From Fidelibacterota bacterium (GTDB lineage: Bacteria > Fidelibacterota > Marinisomatia > Marinisomatales > JAADGP01), in the NCBI GenBank assembly GCA_027021785.1, contig JALUTR010000211.1, positions 1 through 39,616 of the forward strand: 39,616 nt of DNA, written 5' to 3'. This document shows, in pieces, positions 7,238-16,240 of the stretch. Below the pieces are notes generated by a model. The model searched no databases and was not told the DNA's origin. It saw only the letters and a list, made by a program, of their open reading frames with translations. Each line of letters opens with the position of its first letter. Positions within the stretch are counted from its first letter, which is position 1. Both the position numbers and the translations under genes were made by a program.

Positions 7238-8614
7238 CTATACCTGATTTAACGGCTCCCATATTTCCTGAAATAGTTTTGTTCCCAATCCGTTAATAAT
7301 GGTATCAGCGGATTTACCGTCCGTCGGGCAAGTAACGATTGCATATTTAATTGATAGTAAAGGGATATTGCTTTTCTCCGAATAATATTCCTCGACCTTT
7401 CTGCGGATGTTGGCACACGCAAGTTCGGTGGAAACCGTATCCCATCCGGGCAAGACAATCAACATTGAATCCAGGTCGTGCCAGATAATCTCACCGTTTG
7501 TTTCGAATTCATCCCGAATTATCGCGCCTACGGCGGATTCCAGATCGCTAAGCGGCGGCAGATCGGTTGATTCCGGGTTTTTTATTAATCTGAGCAGCGC
7601 AAAAGACACTGACCGATTCGCCCTGATCGAAGAAATAATCTTATCTTTAATAACAGTATACAAAATTTTATCATAGGTTACGTTTTGGGGTCTCATTAAC
7701 GATTCCATTGCTCCCACGGACTGGAAGATCGGAGCTATCTGAGTCGCCAATATTTCCAATAACTTAACTTCATCTTCAAGGGAATATATTTGTTCATTAA
7801 TCTGAAAAATACCTATAAAACCATACAGTTTCTCCTGATAATGTATAGGAACCATAATACAATGATTCTGATTATCACCGATTGCGATTTCTCTGCCGTT
7901 AATCGTCAACTCCGGGAAACCCTTGGATAAGACTATTGATTGGTCATCCCGAACCTGTGAATGATTAATCGTGTCGCCGATTTTGAACCTGAACTGATCA
8001 ATAAATTCATCCGTTAAGCCCCGCGCGCTTTTTATCACAAAATCGCCGGAAAGCTCATCGAATAAAAATATCCCGACTTTTTCTATTTTCATTCCTTCAG
8101 TCAGGGTATCCAGGATCATATCGACGGCAATATCAAATTCAAATACCTGGTAGAGGATTGAACTGATATCATACAACATTGTAATATCGGAAAACATCTT
8201 TTCAATCTTTTTGTTTAAAGCCACATTTTCCCTCCTTAGGAACAATTTCTCCGCCGCACGATCGATTACAGCTTTTATTTCCTTTAATTCAATGGGTTTG
8301 CGAATATAATCATACACACCGTATTGAATCGCTTCAATGGCCGAATCAATCGATGCGAATCCCGTGAAAATGATTACTTCCGTGTCACGCCCGGTTTGTT
8401 TTACCGTTTTCATTACATCCATCCCGGACACTTTCGGCATCATTAAATCCGTAAGAACTATATCATAGGCTTCTTTTTCAATGTATTTCAAAGCCTCCTG
8501 CGGGTCAGTTAAACCCGTAACGTTAAATCCGTTATTTTCCAGGTAGGTTGTGAGGATATCCACAATGATGTGTTCATCATCAATAACCAATACCGATATG
8601 TTTTCTAATTGCAT
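7238..8614 (-). CDS. Response regulator REC-GAF with degenerate GGDEF-like domain
   Basis: 458 aa. The receiver (5-122) has Asp56 (VLTDLMMPKVSG). A coiled segment precedes a GAF domain (about 145-300, with CIMVPIHYQEKLYGFIGIFQ). The C-terminal region (about 310-455) has GGDEF-like fold sequence (SFALLRLIKN...LLSIKYAIVTCPTDGKSADTIING) but no GG(D/E)EF signature, since the corresponding loop reads WHDLDSMLIVLP. It is therefore probably not a diguanylate cyclase but a sensory or scaffold module. It sits 11 bp after the FapA gene in the same transcript. Confidence 0.85.
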   Translation of the reverse strand: MQLENISVLVIDDEHIIVDILTTYLENNGFNVTGLTDPQEALKYIEKEAYDIVLTDLMMPKVSGMDVMKTVKQTGRDTEVIIFTGFASIDSAIEAIQYGVYDYIRKPIELKEIKAVIDRAAEKLFLRRENVALNKKIEKMFSDITMLYDISSILYQVFEFDIAVDMILDTLTEGMKIEKVGIFLFDELSGDFVIKSARGLTDEFIDQFRFKIGDTINHSQVRDDQSIVLSKGFPELTINGREIAIGDNQNHCIMVPIHYQEKLYGFIGIFQINEQIYSLEDEVKLLEILATQIAPIFQSVGAMESLMRPQNVTYDKILYTVIKDKIISSIRANRSVSFALLRLIKNPESTDLPPLSDLESAVGAIIRDEFETNGEIIWHDLDSMLIVLPGWDTVSTELACANIRRKVEEYYSEKSNIPLLSIKYAIVTCPTDGKSADTIINGLGTKLFQEIWEPLNQV

Positions 8615-8625
8615 CAGACAATTCC

Positions 8626-10014
8626 TTACATTTCGGATAATCCCTCAATCACAATTTCATCACCCGTTCGATAAATTGTCACGTTTTGATATAACTTATC
8701 CGTATAATATTGTTGATCACCAATAGTAACCGTAACCCCTTTATGTAATTTGTCCCTTATGATGATCGAATTCGAAGGGGAGGAATTATTCTGTTTTTCG
8801 ATGACAATCTGTCGTTTCTCTTCAATCGCTTCAATGTCTTTCGCAAGTCCTTTTGCCTCCAGGACAATCCTGTCCAACTCCTCCTGTTTTTCGGCCGATA
8901 ATGTTTTTAACCGGGCTTTTAACAGTCTGAAAAAAGATATTCGTTTATTTAATGACGACAATTTTCTTTTAAGGTTCTCAACCGTGTCTATGATTTCCAA
9001 TTGTTCCGAATCATCATTATTCAGATCATCATTATTTACACCTATCTCAGTTGAAATATTTCTTGTGGATCCCACTTCAATCGCCTCCAAACCTTTGCCT
9101 GCCAATATTTTCCCCCCCCGAATTAAGCCCTCATTTTGTTCCAGGATAACCTTCCCTCCCGAGGAAACCTCACTGTTAATCACATAACGATCAATCAGAA
9201 TATCTCGTTTTACGCCAACTGTTGCATCCTGGATAAATCTGCAAAGCAAATTCCCTCCGGCAAAAACTTTAGCCCTTTTTTTACCCAGGATACCCAGTTG
9301 AACCACAACATCCCCTTTTTGTGAATAAACATTTGCCGCCTCAACATTTCCCTCAATATAAATCGAATCGGTGGCATCCACCCGGAAACCGGACCTGACG
9401 TCACCACTTATAAGGAGTTTCCCGTCGAATTTCACATTGCCGGTTTTAAAGTCGACATCCCCCTTAATGTGGTAAACATTGTCAATATCAACTTTCCCTT
9501 CATTACCAAAGACACAACCGGAAACAGCGGCCAGAAGCGTTAACCCATCCTGGGAAATCCTGGTGTTTTTCCCCACCGGCAAAGGAATATCTTTCCCCGG
9601 CATTTCCAATAATTCACCGGTTACGGACTTGCCTGATATACCGGTGGTCGCCGGCAACTTCGATACCAACTCATGGTCTTTCGTTACATACTCAAATTCT
9701 TTCAGACACTTAAAATCCGCTTTCCCATCCTTGGTAATCGTCGGCTTTACCGCCTTGCCCGTATTGACATACCATATCAGTTTGGCATCCTGTCCCTTTA
9801 CCGGTGGTTTCCCGCGGGCGATAATAACATTGGTAACGGGAACTTTCTCAGTCGCTATCCTGTCTATTAACGCCTCGTCAATGCCATAGGAGACCCCCGC
9901 CTTTGCGATTGCTTCGGCGATTTCAAGTCGTGACGGAAAACGATTTCCACCATTATTAATCGTTATTCTCGCTTCCAGTTTGTCTTCGGAAACCGTGACT
10001 TCAATTACATTCAT
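8626..10014 (-). CDS. FapA/DUF342 family protein (flagellar assembly protein A domain)
   Basis: 462 aa. The N-terminal 90-150 residues match the FapA N-terminal region (VPVTNVIIARGKPPVKGQDAKLIWY). The middle (about 165-330) is a right-handed beta-helix of short Gly/Val repeats, such as YIEGNVEAANVYSQKGDVVV and KVFAGGNLLCRFIQDATV. Residues 345-425 form a coiled coil. DUF342 proteins have been linked to polar flagellar placement and number through FlhF-type factors and to motility control in several phyla. The location among REC proteins beside a flagellar operon fits. No signal peptide is present, so it is cytoplasmic. Confidence 0.85.
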   Translation of the reverse strand: MNVIEVTVSEDKLEARITINNGGNRFPSRLEIAEAIAKAGVSYGIDEALIDRIATEKVPVTNVIIARGKPPVKGQDAKLIWYVNTGKAVKPTITKDGKADFKCLKEFEYVTKDHELVSKLPATTGISGKSVTGELLEMPGKDIPLPVGKNTRISQDGLTLLAAVSGCVFGNEGKVDIDNVYHIKGDVDFKTGNVKFDGKLLISGDVRSGFRVDATDSIYIEGNVEAANVYSQKGDVVVQLGILGKKRAKVFAGGNLLCRFIQDATVGVKRDILIDRYVINSEVSSGGKVILEQNEGLIRGGKILAGKGLEAIEVGSTRNISTEIGVNNDDLNNDDSEQLEIIDTVENLKRKLSSLNKRISFFRLLKARLKTLSAEKQEELDRIVLEAKGLAKDIEAIEEKRQIVIEKQNNSSPSNSIIIRDKLHKGVTVTIGDQQYYTDKLYQNVTIYRTGDEIVIEGLSEM

Positions 10015-10092
10015 CGGGCAAACGGAAATGTGGTTAAGTTATTAAACATCCAACCAAAAGAAATGAATTCCGTATTTCCTTTTCTTTTGTTA

Positions 10093-10356
10093 TCAACTTT
10101 CATATTCAAACTGTATTTCCACTTCTTTTCCACATGAACATTTGAGGATAACGCCGACAATATTTTTATTTTCCCAAATCGGTTCAATTAATGTGCGGTC
10201 TATGTCTTCGAAATCCGATTCATCCACCTCAATCTTCAACGGGTTTTTTATTTCAACCGAATCTCCCTTTATCACCGATTTTCGGTTTACCATATTTTCA
10301 TTCATGTATAAATCCGGGTTATCTTCCAGATCTTCAAATTTCTCTTCAAATTCCAT
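10093..10356 (-). CDS. Small acidic hypothetical protein with a CxCGKE motif
   Basis: 87 aa, rich in Glu and Asp, no membrane segment. The last third reads NIVGVILKCSCGKEVEIQFEYES, which looks like a short beta hairpin with a CxC pair that might bind a metal or simply be structural. I recognise no family. It lies between the CheZ-like gene (294 bp upstream) and the FapA gene (78 bp downstream), in the same orientation. GGTGTCGGTGAA precedes the ATG as a moderate ribosome site. The opposite-strand frames here are shadows. Confidence 0.65.
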   Translation of the reverse strand: MEFEEKFEDLEDNPDLYMNENMVNRKSVIKGDSVEIKNPLKIEVDESDFEDIDRTLIEPIWENKNIVGVILKCSCGKEVEIQFEYES

Positions 10357-10650
10357 TTCACCGACACCCTTTTTTCAGGTAATATGAATCCCATAACAAT
10401 TATTTATCCACGGATGATTAATCACACTCCCAAAATTGCAGGGATAGTTCAGGAAATCCATCGTCTATACAGTTATTCCGAATGTTATATTCCTCTTTGA
10501 CACGGTTAATTCACTTAAAACGGAAGATCCCACATAATGCGGCCTTTTCGACGAACCGACGATTATAATTCGTCAAAGTCAGAGGTAATCCCGATGCTAT
10601 CAGTCTCGAATGAAAGTGATCCTTAAGAGATGACATAGCTATTAATTGTG
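10357..10650. other. Gap between cheZ-like gene and small acidic gene
   Basis: 294 bp with no gene. It contains an imperfect palindrome GACGATTATAATTCGTC (10559-10575) about 205 bp upstream of the small acidic gene, possibly an operator or short hairpin. No clear rho-independent terminator or strong promoter is seen. Confidence 0.5.
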
Positions 10651-11289
10651 TCAGGAGAAGAGGGAATCAATATCATCCTGTGAAATGCCCTCCGCCCGAA
10701 TGATATCGGCCGTTTTCTCCTCGAATTCCTGTTTATCTTTTTCGCGTTTATCCTTATCAAACCCAACCTCGACTATTTCCAGGACCTTCTTTCCCACTTT
10801 CGTATCCGATTTAACATCATTCAAAGAAGCAAACAGATTCATAAACTTTTCATAAATGGCGGCTAATATCCGGTTGGCGTGTTCCAATTGTTGGGCGGTA
10901 ATATCCTGGAATTGAAGCGCAAAAGTGATATCCGTAACCTCATTCTGGATTTCTTCAATTGACTGTTTGGAATCGTGTTTGTTTTTCCCCTCTTCCAAAC
11001 TATCTGATAGAATTCCCAATTTACTCGAGATGCTGTCTAATTTATCCAGAATCTCCTGGGTCGCCGATTCGGTCGCCTTTGTCACCGTGGATATTTTATC
11101 GGAAGCTGTTGGAATTTTTCCCGCGCTGTCTTTAAGAGAGATATTCATCTCGGACATTAAGGGCATAATATCCCTTAGAAACACAAAAAGATCACTTAAA
11201 AATGGTATAACTTCATCACCGATTTTGAAGAACCCTCGCATATCCTCTATTTTTTTTAATACTTCGCTGATATCCTTAACTTTTTCCAT
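10651..11289 (-). CDS. cheZ: CheZ-like CheY-P phosphatase
   Basis: 212 aa when started at the ATG at 11289, preceded by GGAGATGGGAA. The longer ORF-track frame would overlap the upstream cheY. CheZ dephosphorylates CheY-P and ends the signal to the motor. The long helical protein carries FQDITAQQ, matching the E. coli DLTGQ active-site segment. Asp129 and Gln133 correspond to the catalytic Asp143/Gln147 pair. The C-terminus ends GISQDDIDSLFS, a short acidic amphipathic peptide of the type that binds CheY-P. It is the last gene of the chemotaxis operon. Overall identity to proteobacterial CheZ looks low, so a CheZ-like family is the safe call. Confidence 0.85.
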   Translation of the reverse strand: MEKVKDISEVLKKIEDMRGFFKIGDEVIPFLSDLFVFLRDIMPLMSEMNISLKDSAGKIPTASDKISTVTKATESATQEILDKLDSISSKLGILSDSLEEGKNKHDSKQSIEEIQNEVTDITFALQFQDITAQQLEHANRILAAIYEKFMNLFASLNDVKSDTKVGKKVLEIVEVGFDKDKREKDKQEFEEKTADIIRAEGISQDDIDSLFS

Positions 11290-11317
11290 TTCCCATCTCC
11301 TAATTATCAAACGGCAG

Positions 11318-11689
11318 TTAACCCACGAGTTCAACGATTTTCTTCTGCAGCATATCGGGAGTGAACGGTTTTACGATATAACCGTTCACTCCCGCTTTAA
11401 TTGCCGTAATTACGTCTTCCTTCATTCCGCGTGTTGTAATCATCAGAATTGGGGTATCCTCATATTTTTGATCACTACGCAGTTTCTTTACCAGTTCCTC
11501 ACCATTCATTTCCGGCATATTCCAATCCGTCATGACCAAATCGACGGTCTGCCCGTTCAATTTCTCCAACGCATCGGCCCCGTTTTCAGCCTCAAGAACA
11601 TCCTTTAACCCAATACGCTGAAGCGAATTCATGATAATTCTTCTCATGGTAGGTGAATCTTCAGCAAACAGTATTTTCAGGTCTTTCAT
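11318..11689 (-). CDS. cheY: Chemotaxis response regulator CheY
   Basis: 123 aa single receiver domain. The ATG at 11689 is preferred over the GTG at 11704 because GAGG lies 9 nt upstream of it. Phospho-acceptor Asp55 is in the segment TDWNMPEMNG; DWNMP is the form seen in motor-binding CheY of enteric bacteria. The acidic pocket is AEDS (residues 9-12), with Thr in MITTRG and Lys in VKPF. It sits between cheB and the cheZ-like gene, which suggests this is the copy that binds the switch and is dephosphorylated by CheZ. Confidence 0.93.
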   Translation of the reverse strand: MKDLKILFAEDSPTMRRIIMNSLQRIGLKDVLEAENGADALEKLNGQTVDLVMTDWNMPEMNGEELVKKLRSDQKYEDTPILMITTRGMKEDVITAIKAGVNGYIVKPFTPDMLQKKIVELVG

Positions 11690-11719
11690 TTCATCTATCC
11701 TCACTTGTTTAGCTTATGC

Positions 11720-12790
11720 CTATGACATTGATAAAGATCGAAGCGATTCCATAATCCCATTCACCGACAACACCGAGTCGACAATACCGGCATCCACAGC
11801 CGCTTTCGGCATCCCATAAACAACACATGAAGCTTCATCCTGTGCCAATATTTTCCCACCGATCTTCTTCAATTTTTTTAACCCCTCAACACCATCGCAA
11901 CCCATCCCCGTTAATATTACTCCCAGAACCGATGCTCCGTACGCGTCGATGGCTGAAGAAAAAAGTACGTCCGCGGAGGGATGATATAAACTATCAGCCG
12001 GGTGAATGGTTAAATCCCCAATTACATTCACACCATTTCTTCTGACAACCAGGTGTTTCCCGCCCTGAGCTATATAGGCGGTTCCTTTCGTGATTATATC
12101 ACCCGAACTCGCTTCCTTTACACGTATGGCAGACAGTTTATTTAATCGTTCCGCGAAGCTGTTTGTAAATTCTTTCGGCATGTGTTGAGCGATAAGGATC
12201 GGGGCAGGGTAATTTTCAGGTAAAGCGCTTAAAATCGATTGCACTACCGGCGGCCCACCAGTGGAAACGCCGATAACTATGCAACGAATCTCATTGCTTT
12301 TTAACCGGTAAGTTTTTTCTTCCGCGCTTTTATGAGAAACAGCCTTGGGAACAGAATCCTTTTTTTTCCATCTTGCCCTCAACCGACTTAGATTCGAGTG
12401 TTTGGCAATGGTTTTAATCTTACTGATCAGGCTGTCCTTTATCTGAGTAATGTCGATGGCAACAAAGGATTGTGTTTTTTGGATATAATCCACAGCACCA
12501 CGGTCCAGGGCATCTAATGTTACCTTGGCGCCCGCGGCCGATATGGAACTGACCACCAGCACCGGTGTCGGCACTTCTTTCATTATCATATCCAAACAGG
12601 TCAAACCATTGGTCCTCGGCATTTCTATATCCAGCGTAACAATATCGGGACGATACTGCTTGACTTTCTCAAACCCTTCCTCTCCATCCCGGGCGGTGGC
12701 GACAACCTTTATCTCCGGATCCGATTCGACCATGATCTGGATCGCTTTGCGCATGAAAGCCGAATCATCAATAACAACTACATTAATCAT
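11720..12790 (-). CDS. cheB: Protein-glutamate methylesterase/response regulator CheB
   Basis: 356 aa, standard length. The receiver domain (1-120) has Asp54 (TLDIEMPRTNG), followed by a basic linker. The methylesterase domain (about 165-350) has catalytic Ser176 in IGVSTGGPP, His203 in AQHMPKEF and Asp299 in GMGCDGVEG. CheB removes methyl groups from receptor glutamates, and can deamidate glutamines, when phosphorylated by CheA. It lies 7 bp after cheA and 30 bp before the preferred cheY start. Confidence 0.97.
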   Translation of the reverse strand: MINVVVIDDSAFMRKAIQIMVESDPEIKVVATARDGEEGFEKVKQYRPDIVTLDIEMPRTNGLTCLDMIMKEVPTPVLVVSSISAAGAKVTLDALDRGAVDYIQKTQSFVAIDITQIKDSLISKIKTIAKHSNLSRLRARWKKKDSVPKAVSHKSAEEKTYRLKSNEIRCIVIGVSTGGPPVVQSILSALPENYPAPILIAQHMPKEFTNSFAERLNKLSAIRVKEASSGDIITKGTAYIAQGGKHLVVRRNGVNVIGDLTIHPADSLYHPSADVLFSSAIDAYGASVLGVILTGMGCDGVEGLKKLKKIGGKILAQDEASCVVYGMPKAAVDAGIVDSVLSVNGIMESLRSLSMS

Positions 12791-12797
12791 AACTTCT

Positions 12798-14951
12798 CTA
12801 TTGTTTAACCGTAAATTCTTTAATCAATTCCGGGATGTCCAGTATCAGCGATACACGCCCATCGCCTCTGATCGTTGCTCCACCGACATGGGGAACCTTA
12901 CCCAGGGTCTGCCCTAAAGATTTGACTACCGTCTCTTCCTGTCCCAACAATTCCGATACAACGAGACCCAACAATTTCTCAGCCAGGGAGACAACCACAA
13001 CATAAGTATCGTCGGTTGATCCGTCGTGCGGCTTCGGAACCCCCAATACTTCATCCAATCGGACCAACGGCAAAACGGATTCACGTAACTTAATCACCTC
13101 TTGCCCGTTGATTGATAAAACCATATCCTTTTCCAGTTTGATCGTTTCGATAATCGAAATCAAAGGGATTATGTATAGTTCTTCCCACACGCGGACAACC
13201 ATACCGGTTAGTATTGTCAAAGTAAGGGGGAGTTTGATGATAAAGGTGCTACCTTTGCCAATTTCGGTTTTGATATCAACCGTTCCGTTTAGTTTGGAAA
13301 TGTTGGAATGAACGACGTCCATACCAACACCTCGTCCCGATACATCGGTAATTTTTTTAGCGGTGCTGAAACCGGGTTTGAAAATAAGATTGATAATGTC
13401 CCGTTGGGGAAGTTTCTCCGCTTCGGCTTCGGTAAGAATATTTTTTTCAACCGCCTTTTTAACAATCTTTTCCGTGTCGATCCCCGCGCCATCATCCCCT
13501 ATTTCGATGACAATATGATTCCCTTCCTGGAAGGCCGACAAGGAGATTGTTCCCTTGGCTGGTTTTCCCTGTTTCTCCCTGGTCTTCGGGTCTTCAATAC
13601 CATGATCAACAGCATTCCGAAGCAGGTGAACCAGCGGGTCTCCGATTGATTCAATTACCGAACGATCCAATTCGGTATCTTCGCCTGATATTAAAAGTTC
13701 TATTTCCTTTTTCTTCTCCCGCGACAGGTCCCTTACAAGTCGTGGAAATTTCCGGAATACGTAGGAGATCGGAAGCATTCTCATCTGCATGATGCTTTCC
13801 TGAATTTCGGTCGTGACGAATCCAAGTGCATTGTTGACACCGTTCAGGTCTTCAATCTCTTTTGTCCCCCCAAAGGTCTGGCTAAGTTCGTTACTTACCT
13901 GAAGCAGCCTGTTTTTCCCCAATACCAGTTCTCCGGCCAGATTCATCAAAGTATCCAACCGCTCGACATCCACACGAATGGTTTGTTCCACTTTCCGACG
14001 CGGCTTCCTGGAAACCGTTTCGTTCTTCTTTGTTACCTTGACGGGGGACTTCTCCTCTTTTGCCGGAGTCGCCATGGGTTCCCCGGTTATACCCGATAAC
14101 CGCGCCAATATTTCCTTCGTATCACGGGTAGCCGCACCACCGGTGCGAACTTCTTCCATAAACCCCTTTATCCAGTCCACTGAGGAAAGCAATACGTCAA
14201 TGATACCGGAAGAGGGCGTTATCTTCTTATCACGAATCAGATTCAATATATCTTCGGATTTATGAGCAACACTCGACATTTTTTCCAGGCCCAATATTCC
14301 ACTGTTCCCCTTCAGTGTATGGAAGGCTCTGAAAATATCGTTTATCAGGTCCTCATCCACCGATTCGGTGGAATTCTCAAGTTTTAACAAATCATTATTC
14401 AGAGAATCCAGCAATTCGGAAGATTCGGTGATAAACTCCTCGACCAAATCATCGGGAAAATCGGATAAATCCAAAACAATCTCATCAGCCTGATTCTCGG
14501 ATTCCTGGGGAGGAGGTTCTTCCTTGATTTTCCCGTTAACCCGCTTGCCGTTTTCATTCAGGATATTTTCGATTTCACTGACCAAATCCTGGATGTCCTC
14601 TTCGTTTTCCTCCCGGTTCTGTACGTCGGCTATAAATTCCTTGAACCAATCCACCGTTTCCAACAACACATCTACAACCTGGGGTGTCGTCTCCAGTTTT
14701 CCGTTTCGAATGGTATTCAACACATCCTCAGCAGCATGGGCCAAATTGGTGCATTTCTCGAAATTCAGGAAGCCACTGGTCCCTTTTATGGTATGATAAG
14801 CCCTGAAGACCCGGTTAATCAGGTCCTCGTCATATTCACCACTTTCAAGTACTAACAAATCTTCATCCAGTTGATCTATAAGCTCATTTGTTTCAACAAC
14901 GAAATCATCCAGGATTTCATCCATTCCTTCTAATTGATCGTAGATACTCAT
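12798..14951 (-). CDS. cheA: Chemotaxis histidine kinase CheA with two Hpt domains
   Basis: 717 aa. Two Hpt modules occur in tandem: Hpt1 with His53 (AYHTIKGTSGF) and Hpt2 with His211 (AFHTLKGNSGI), joined by a proline/glutamate-rich linker. Then follow a basic linker (about 285-320), the P3 dimerisation helices (IRVDVERLDTLMNLAGELV), the P4 ATPase with N box HLLRNAVDHGIED, G1 GDDGAGID and G2 GRGVGMDVV, and the P5 CheW-like domain (about 575-715). There is no obvious P2 CheY-binding domain. AAGGA lies 7 nt before the ATG. CheA phosphorylates CheY and CheB when coupled to receptors by CheW. Confidence 0.97.
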   Translation of the reverse strand: MSIYDQLEGMDEILDDFVVETNELIDQLDEDLLVLESGEYDEDLINRVFRAYHTIKGTSGFLNFEKCTNLAHAAEDVLNTIRNGKLETTPQVVDVLLETVDWFKEFIADVQNREENEEDIQDLVSEIENILNENGKRVNGKIKEEPPPQESENQADEIVLDLSDFPDDLVEEFITESSELLDSLNNDLLKLENSTESVDEDLINDIFRAFHTLKGNSGILGLEKMSSVAHKSEDILNLIRDKKITPSSGIIDVLLSSVDWIKGFMEEVRTGGAATRDTKEILARLSGITGEPMATPAKEEKSPVKVTKKNETVSRKPRRKVEQTIRVDVERLDTLMNLAGELVLGKNRLLQVSNELSQTFGGTKEIEDLNGVNNALGFVTTEIQESIMQMRMLPISYVFRKFPRLVRDLSREKKKEIELLISGEDTELDRSVIESIGDPLVHLLRNAVDHGIEDPKTREKQGKPAKGTISLSAFQEGNHIVIEIGDDGAGIDTEKIVKKAVEKNILTEAEAEKLPQRDIINLIFKPGFSTAKKITDVSGRGVGMDVVHSNISKLNGTVDIKTEIGKGSTFIIKLPLTLTILTGMVVRVWEELYIIPLISIIETIKLEKDMVLSINGQEVIKLRESVLPLVRLDEVLGVPKPHDGSTDDTYVVVVSLAEKLLGLVVSELLGQEETVVKSLGQTLGKVPHVGGATIRGDGRVSLILDIPELIKEFTVKQ

Positions 14952-14969
14952 GGAGGGGTCCTTCGATTA

Positions 14970-15338
14970 CTACTCGTTCAAGAATTTCGAGACCTGGTAC
15001 TGGACCATCTTGGCATCAAAAGGTTTTTCCAGATAGGCATTGGCCCCGGCTTTTTTCCCTTGTTTCTTTGATTCCTCCCCCCGCTCCGACGAAAGGATAA
15101 TGATTGGCAAATCCTTGTAATCATCCGAATTCCGGATTGTCTCAATTAATTCGAATCCATCCATATTGGGCATATTCAAATCGACTATTGCCAAGTCAAC
15201 CTTCGTCTGTGAAATCTTCTCCAAGGCGTCCATCCCATCCTCTGCGGCAACCACTTCGAATTCCTGCATCTTAAGACTGAATGAAACAAATTTCCGAACA
15301 GTAGATGAATCATCTGCCACTAATATTACGCGTTTCAT
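14970..15338 (-). CDS. CheY-like single-domain response regulator
   Basis: 122 aa receiver domain with phospho-acceptor Asp53 (IVDLNMPNMDG), ADDSS acidic pocket, Ser in ILSSERG and Lys in LEKPFDAK. It has a strong ribosome site (AGGAG, 5 nt before ATG). It is placed between cheR and cheA, the usual place for a second CheY. Compared with the other CheY it has DLNMP in place of DWNMP, so it may act as a phosphate sink or as input to a non-flagellar output rather than on the motor. That division is inference. Confidence 0.92.
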   Translation of the reverse strand: MKRVILVADDSSTVRKFVSFSLKMQEFEVVAAEDGMDALEKISQTKVDLAIVDLNMPNMDGFELIETIRNSDDYKDLPIIILSSERGEESKKQGKKAGANAYLEKPFDAKMVQYQVSKFLNE

Positions 15339-15361
15339 AACAACTCCTCTGTTTTTAACTC

Positions 15362-16231
15362 TTATTCCTTTTTATAAAGGAAAGTCCCCGGGAAATGCTC
15401 GACTTTAAAAGCTGAACTGATCCCATGAAGGGATTCCGCTTCACCAAGAAACAGATACCCACCATGATTCAGGGTATCATAAAAACTACGGATAACTCTC
15501 TTTTTCATCATTTCATCAAAATAGATCAATACGTTTCTGCAAAATATGAAATCGACGCTCCCGATCAGCCGAATTTTATGCACGTCCTTAAGATTTAAAT
15601 ATTGGAACTCAACATTGCGTTTCAAATCATCTTTTATTTCCGCGTGGGTACTGTTATTAACAAAGTACTTGGCCTTATAATGAGAAGGCATGGAACCCCG
15701 GAAAGAGTTTTTAGTAAAGAGTCCCTTTTTTGCTTTTTCCAAAACATTATGGCTGATATCGGTCCCCAGAAGGTCTATCTTCATTCCCCCTAACGACCCG
15801 TTCATGTTTTCTCTGATCATTATTGCAAGGGTGTAAACTTCCTCACCCGTGGAACAACCTGCGCTCCAAATCCTTATTTTCTGACGCCCCTGTTCACGCC
15901 TGGTTTTAACCATTACCGGAAATAACTTTTCGGAAAACACCTTCAGTTGCCTCTCGAAACGGAAAAAATAAGTTTCATTGATTGTAACCAGGTTGAAAAT
16001 CATGGTTAATTCTTCTTTTTGATTCATGCCACGTTTCAAATAGGCAACGTATTCTTCGAAAGATTCGAGTTCCAATTTCTGTATTCTTCGATTCAACCGT
16101 CCTTCAAGGAGATATAACTTACCTTCGGAAAAGAAAATTCCGCTTTTTTCATAAATGAAATCCCGTAGCTCACGAAACGTTTCAGGGCTTAGCTTTATAT
16201 TTTTACGTAGTCCTATATGATGATTCTTCAC
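15362..16231 (-). CDS. cheR: Chemotaxis protein methyltransferase CheR
   Basis: 289 aa with GTG start (AAGGAT 5 nt upstream). The N-terminal CheR helical domain is residues 10-75. The Rossmann methyltransferase domain has the SAM motif IWSAGCSTGEEVYTLAI, preceded by NETYFFRFERQL. Later come GTDISHNVLEKAKKG, IFCRNVLIYFD and GGYLFLGEAESL. All canonical CheR elements are present. It methylates receptor glutamates with S-adenosylmethionine and is opposed by CheB. It starts 9 bp after the HDOD gene and is followed by cheY and cheA. Confidence 0.96.
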   Translation of the reverse strand: MKNHHIGLRKNIKLSPETFRELRDFIYEKSGIFFSEGKLYLLEGRLNRRIQKLELESFEEYVAYLKRGMNQKEELTMIFNLVTINETYFFRFERQLKVFSEKLFPVMVKTRREQGRQKIRIWSAGCSTGEEVYTLAIMIRENMNGSLGGMKIDLLGTDISHNVLEKAKKGLFTKNSFRGSMPSHYKAKYFVNNSTHAEIKDDLKRNVEFQYLNLKDVHKIRLIGSVDFIFCRNVLIYFDEMMKKRVIRSFYDTLNHGGYLFLGEAESLHGISSAFKVEHFPGTFLYKKE

Positions 16232-16240
16232 AATCGATCC

